A stretch of DNA of 64,000 bases from Maribacter sp. (lineage in GTDB: Bacteria; Bacteroidota; Bacteroidia; Flavobacteriales; Flavobacteriaceae), in contig DRFI01000002.1 in assembly GCA_011050675.1 (NCBI GenBank), forward strand, positions 1-64,000. The letters are read 5' to 3'. Made by a program: the position numbers and the translations under genes. Positions 61,871 through 64,000 of the stretch are shown here, piece by piece. The stretch's first letter is position 1. The number at the start of each line of letters is the position of its first letter. The notes below the pieces were generated by a model, which saw only the letters and a program-made list of their open reading frames with translations, made no database searches and was not told the origin of the DNA.

Positions 61871-61891
61871 GTTTATTTCCTTCTTCTTTGG
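61856..61891. terminator. Bidirectional terminator overlapping the desaturase stop
   Basis: CCAAAGAAGAAG (61856-61867, last codons before TAA) pairs with CTTCTTCTTTGG (61880-61891). Twelve perfect base pairs followed by TGTTTTT. It also ends the convergent HMA gene (stop 61897). Confidence 0.8.
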
Positions 61892-61896
61892 TGTTT

Positions 61897-62172
61897 TTAA
61901 GTTTGTTTAGATAGCTTACCCGTAGCGCAACCCACAATAGATTTAACTTTAGATAGTACCGAATTGTCTTGGTCAATACTTGGGTATCCAATTGACTTTA
62001 ATTTATCTTTTACTGTTGTTATCCCTTGCAGGTTTAAAGCATCAAATGTAACAGAAGACGATTCTACAGATACAGATATATTTTTAATTGCTGGTATCAC
62101 TTCTAATTTAGAAATAATTGTTTTGGCGCAACTACCGCATTTTAAGTTTTGAATAGGTATTACTGATGTCAT
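61897..62172 (-). CDS. Heavy-metal-associated (HMA) domain protein
   Basis: About 91 residues from the ATG at 62172; the upstream TTG at 62214 would overlap the rhodanese gene and is rejected. HMA core: IPIQNLKCGSCAKTIISKLE with C12 and C15 of GxCxxC. The rest continues as one ferredoxin-like domain, with a tail having another Cys (GCATGKL). It binds Cu(I) or a similar soft metal. Thirty-two bp behind the rhodanese gene; perhaps part of a metal and sulfur pair. Confidence 0.85.
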   Translation of the reverse strand: MTSVIPIQNLKCGSCAKTIISKLEVIPAIKNISVSVESSSVTFDALNLQGITTVKDKLKSIGYPSIDQDNSVLSKVKSIVGCATGKLSKQT

Positions 62173-62204
62173 TTGACGTGATTTTATTTTTATATTAAAA
62201 TCTA

Positions 62205-62549
62205 TTAGTTCCAAGAATTATAGCCTCCCTTTAAATCATAAACTTGAGAAAAGCCCATTTTTAATAATTTACGGGCGGCTTTTTGGCTTCTTGCCCCAGA
62301 TCTACAGTAGACATATATAGGCTTATTTTTATCAATCTTTTCAAAATAATTATTGAAATTATCGGCATTAAAAAAATCAACGTTTATTGCTTTTTTTATA
62401 TGCCCGCTATTGAATTCAGAAGCTGTTCTTACATCAAAAGGTTTTATATCGTTAGTGATAATTTGTGTCGCATATTCGGTCTTATTCAGGATAGTAATAT
62501 TACCTGTGGTTTCTACTTTTTTACCGAAGAGTGTACTTAAAAATGACAT
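62205..62549 (-). CDS. Single-domain rhodanese
   Basis: 114 residues, one rhodanese domain with active-site loop YCRSGARS (Cys82). N-terminal stretch (FLSTLFGKK) is short and has no signal peptide. It transfers sulfane sulfur from thiosulfate or persulfide. First gene of an operon with HMA, located downstream of the persulfide dioxygenase gene and separated by a terminator. Confidence 0.92.
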   Translation of the reverse strand: MSFLSTLFGKKVETTGNITILNKTEYATQIITNDIKPFDVRTASEFNSGHIKKAINVDFFNADNFNNYFEKIDKNKPIYVYCRSGARSQKAARKLLKMGFSQVYDLKGGYNSWN

Positions 62550-62582
62550 AGTATTTTGTGTATAATGAATACGCTATAATAA

Positions 62583-62616
62583 AAGGAAACGGTCTTTTTT
62601 GTTTCACCGTTTCCTT
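62583..62616 (-). terminator. Terminator behind the persulfide dioxygenase gene
   Basis: AAGGAAACGGT (62583-62593) pairs with ACCGTTTCCTT (62606-62616) and is followed on the minus strand by TTTTATT. It lies 55 bp after the stop at 62672. Confidence 0.8.
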
Positions 62617-62671
62617 AATAAACCAACCAATAAAAAAAATATTCTTTTGAATGTGTAAATACCTATTTGAA

Positions 62672-64000
62672 TTACAAGGTTGTTGGACAAACAAATTCAG
62701 AAACAGGAATACCAGCTTCTTGTATAGCTTTAAATCCTCCTTTTACATCTATTAGATTATGAATACCTCTGCTTTTTAAAATAGATGCTGCAATCATACT
62801 TCTATAACCACCGGCACAATGCACATAAAAAGAGCGGTTATTTGGAAATTCTGCTAAGTGATCATTTAGAAAATCTAACGGTGTGTTTTTTGCACCTAAA
62901 ACATGCTCAGATAGATATTCAGATTCTTTACGTACATCGAATACAGGTGCTTTTTTAGTTTCAAGTACATTTTTTAGCTTACTGGGATCAACTTGACTAA
63001 CGGTATCATATTCCATTGCTTCTTTTTTCCAAGCATCAAACCCTCCATCTAAATATCCTAGTGTACCATCAAACCCAACTCTAGAAAGTCTAGTTACTGC
63101 CTCTTCCTCTAAACCAACGGGAGCAACTAATAAAATAGGTTGTTTAACATCTGCAATCAAAGCACCTACCCAAGGCGCAAAGCTACCATCAAGACCTATG
63201 AAAATAGAACGTGGTATATGACCTGCGGCAAAATCATCTTGGTTTCGTACATCTAATACAATAGCTCCCGTTTCATTTGCTGCAGCTTCAAAAGCCTTTG
63301 GGGAAAGTGCTCTTGTGCCACGCTCCAAAACTACTTTAATATCCTCGTAGCCTTCTTTGTTCATTTTTACGTTCAAAGGAAAATACTGAGGCGGTGGAAG
63401 CAGACCATCAATTACCTCGTCTATAAACTCTTCTTTAGTCATGTCTTCACGTAAAGCGTAGTTCATTTTCTTTTGGTTGCCCAAGGTATCTACCGTTTCT
63501 TTCATCATATTCTTACCACATGCAGAACCAGCGCCATGAGCAGGGTAGACGATAACGTCATCTGCTAAAGGCATTATTTTTTCGCGTAAACTATCATATA
63601 AAAATCCAGCGAGGTCACGATCAGTTAATTCTCCCATTTTTTGGGCTAGATCAGGTCTACCTACATCTCCAAGAAATAAAGTATCTCCGCTAAAAATAGC
63701 ATAGTCTTTACCTTTTTCATCTTTTAGAAGATATGTGGTACTTTCCATAGTATGCCCTGGGGTATGTAATGCAACAATGGTAACGTCGCCCAACTTAAAT
63801 TCTTGATTGTCTTTTGCAATAATTGCTTCAAACGACGGATTAGCTTTTGGACCATAAATAATATCTGCCCCAGTTTCTTTTGCCAGGGTTACATGACCGC
63901 TAACAAAATCTGCATGAAAATGTGTTTCAAAAATGTACTTGATTTTAGCGTCATTAGTGGATGCTTTTTTTATGTAAGGTTGTACTTCTCTTAAAGGATC
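62672..64000 (-). CDS. Persulfide dioxygenase-rhodanese fusion, CstB-like (5' end outside window)
   Basis: 443 codons are open to the right edge, so the start lies beyond. The frame at the edge reads DPLREVQPYIKKA, and THFHADFVSGH supplies the MBL metal motif, with LHTPGHTMES and FSGDTLFLGDVGRPDL as later ligands, an ETHE1-like persulfide dioxygenase. Two rhodanese domains follow. The first (about residues 240-330 of the fragment) lacks the Cys (LLVAPVGLEEEA), the second has the active loop VHCAGGYRS. The order MBL-Rhod-Rhod is CstB-like. It oxidises sulfane sulfur to thiosulfate or sulfite. Confidence 0.93.
   Translation of the reverse strand, partial: DPLREVQPYIKKASTNDAKIKYIFETHFHADFVSGHVTLAKETGADIIYGPKANPSFEAIIAKDNQEFKLGDVTIVALHTPGHTMESTTYLLKDEKGKDYAIFSGDTLFLGDVGRPDLAQKMGELTDRDLAGFLYDSLREKIMPLADDVIVYPAHGAGSACGKNMMKETVDTLGNQKKMNYALREDMTKEEFIDEVIDGLLPPPQYFPLNVKMNKEGYEDIKVVLERGTRALSPKAFEAAANETGAIVLDVRNQDDFAAGHIPRSIFIGLDGSFAPWVGALIADVKQPILLVAPVGLEEEAVTRLSRVGFDGTLGYLDGGFDAWKKEAMEYDTVSQVDPSKLKNVLETKKAPVFDVRKESEYLSEHVLGAKNTPLDFLNDHLAEFPNNRSFYVHCAGGYRSMIAASILKSRGIHNLIDVKGGFKAIQEAGIPVSEFVCPTTL

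Overview
The window is AT-rich, gene-dense DNA from a member of the Bacteroidota, most probably a marine Flavobacteriaceae. Evidence: TAnnTTTG-type -7 promoter boxes instead of E. coli-type boxes, weak Shine-Dalgarno signals, a GH29 fucosidase, CRTAC1 and ThuA/PQQ-dehydrogenase families, an OprD-like barrel ending in Phe, and many flavobacterial families of unknown function. I see no rRNA, tRNA, CRISPR array, insertion sequence or phage.

Layout. 1-1449: gene debris (3' piece of an FtsX/MacB-like permease) and empty DNA. 1450-4423: overlapping four-gene operon (two membrane proteins, a Zn-ribbon protein, an FG-GAP/UnbV protein). 4600-8343: operon of two small unknown proteins, a UbiB/ABC1 kinase-like protein and an MgtC/DUF4010 protein. 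8511-11876: giant ThuA/PQQ-dehydrogenase/PKD/cytochrome c lipoprotein. 12102-17380: cardiolipin synthase, a lipoprotein, beta-CASP nuclease, ATP-cone nuclease and an MscS-type channel gene broken by one in-frame TAA. 17493-23109: six double-domain universal stress proteins and a thioredoxin. 23322-29435: WG-repeat protein, SDR, upp, P2-type cation ATPase, sigma-like factor, flavin-binding PNPOx protein. 29703-31967: alpha-L-fucosidase. 32252-40994: VIT/VWA protein and a five-gene exported-protein plus two-component operon. 41348-52322: TldD/TldE and a MoxR/DUF58/BatA-type operon. 52336-64000: YeeE/YedE pair, a 37-residue membrane peptide, cytochrome bd, Dps, DsrE, TsdA-like dihaem cytochrome and porin, sterol-desaturase family protein, HMA, rhodanese and a CstB-like persulfide dioxygenase cut by the window edge.

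Regulation ties it together. Eleven dyads of the type ATGAY-N4-RTCAT (E. coli FNR-box-like) and four of the type GTAAC-N4-GTTAC lie upstream of genes, and nearly all stand 21-23 bp (mostly exactly 22) from a TAnnTTTG-like -7 box, i.e. centred near -41.5, the class II position of CRP/FNR activators. The first set covers the stress proteins, thioredoxin, cardiolipin synthase, P-type ATPase, sigma-like factor, PNPOx, UbiB/MgtC operon and a peptide gene; the second covers cytochrome bd, YeeE/YedE, DsrE, TsdA and the desaturase. This suggests a low-oxygen/redox stress regulon beside a microaerobic sulfane-sulfur regulon, with no regulator gene in the window.

The best candidate for an undescribed system is at 32.1-41.0 kb. 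Two promoters carry the same pair of 21-bp-spaced direct repeats. They precede a VIT/VWA protein and an operon coding for two related exported proteins, a lipoprotein with a caspase-like His/Cys dyad, a propeller sensor kinase and its LytTR regulator. Paired direct repeats of that period are what LytTR proteins bind, so the system probably controls itself.
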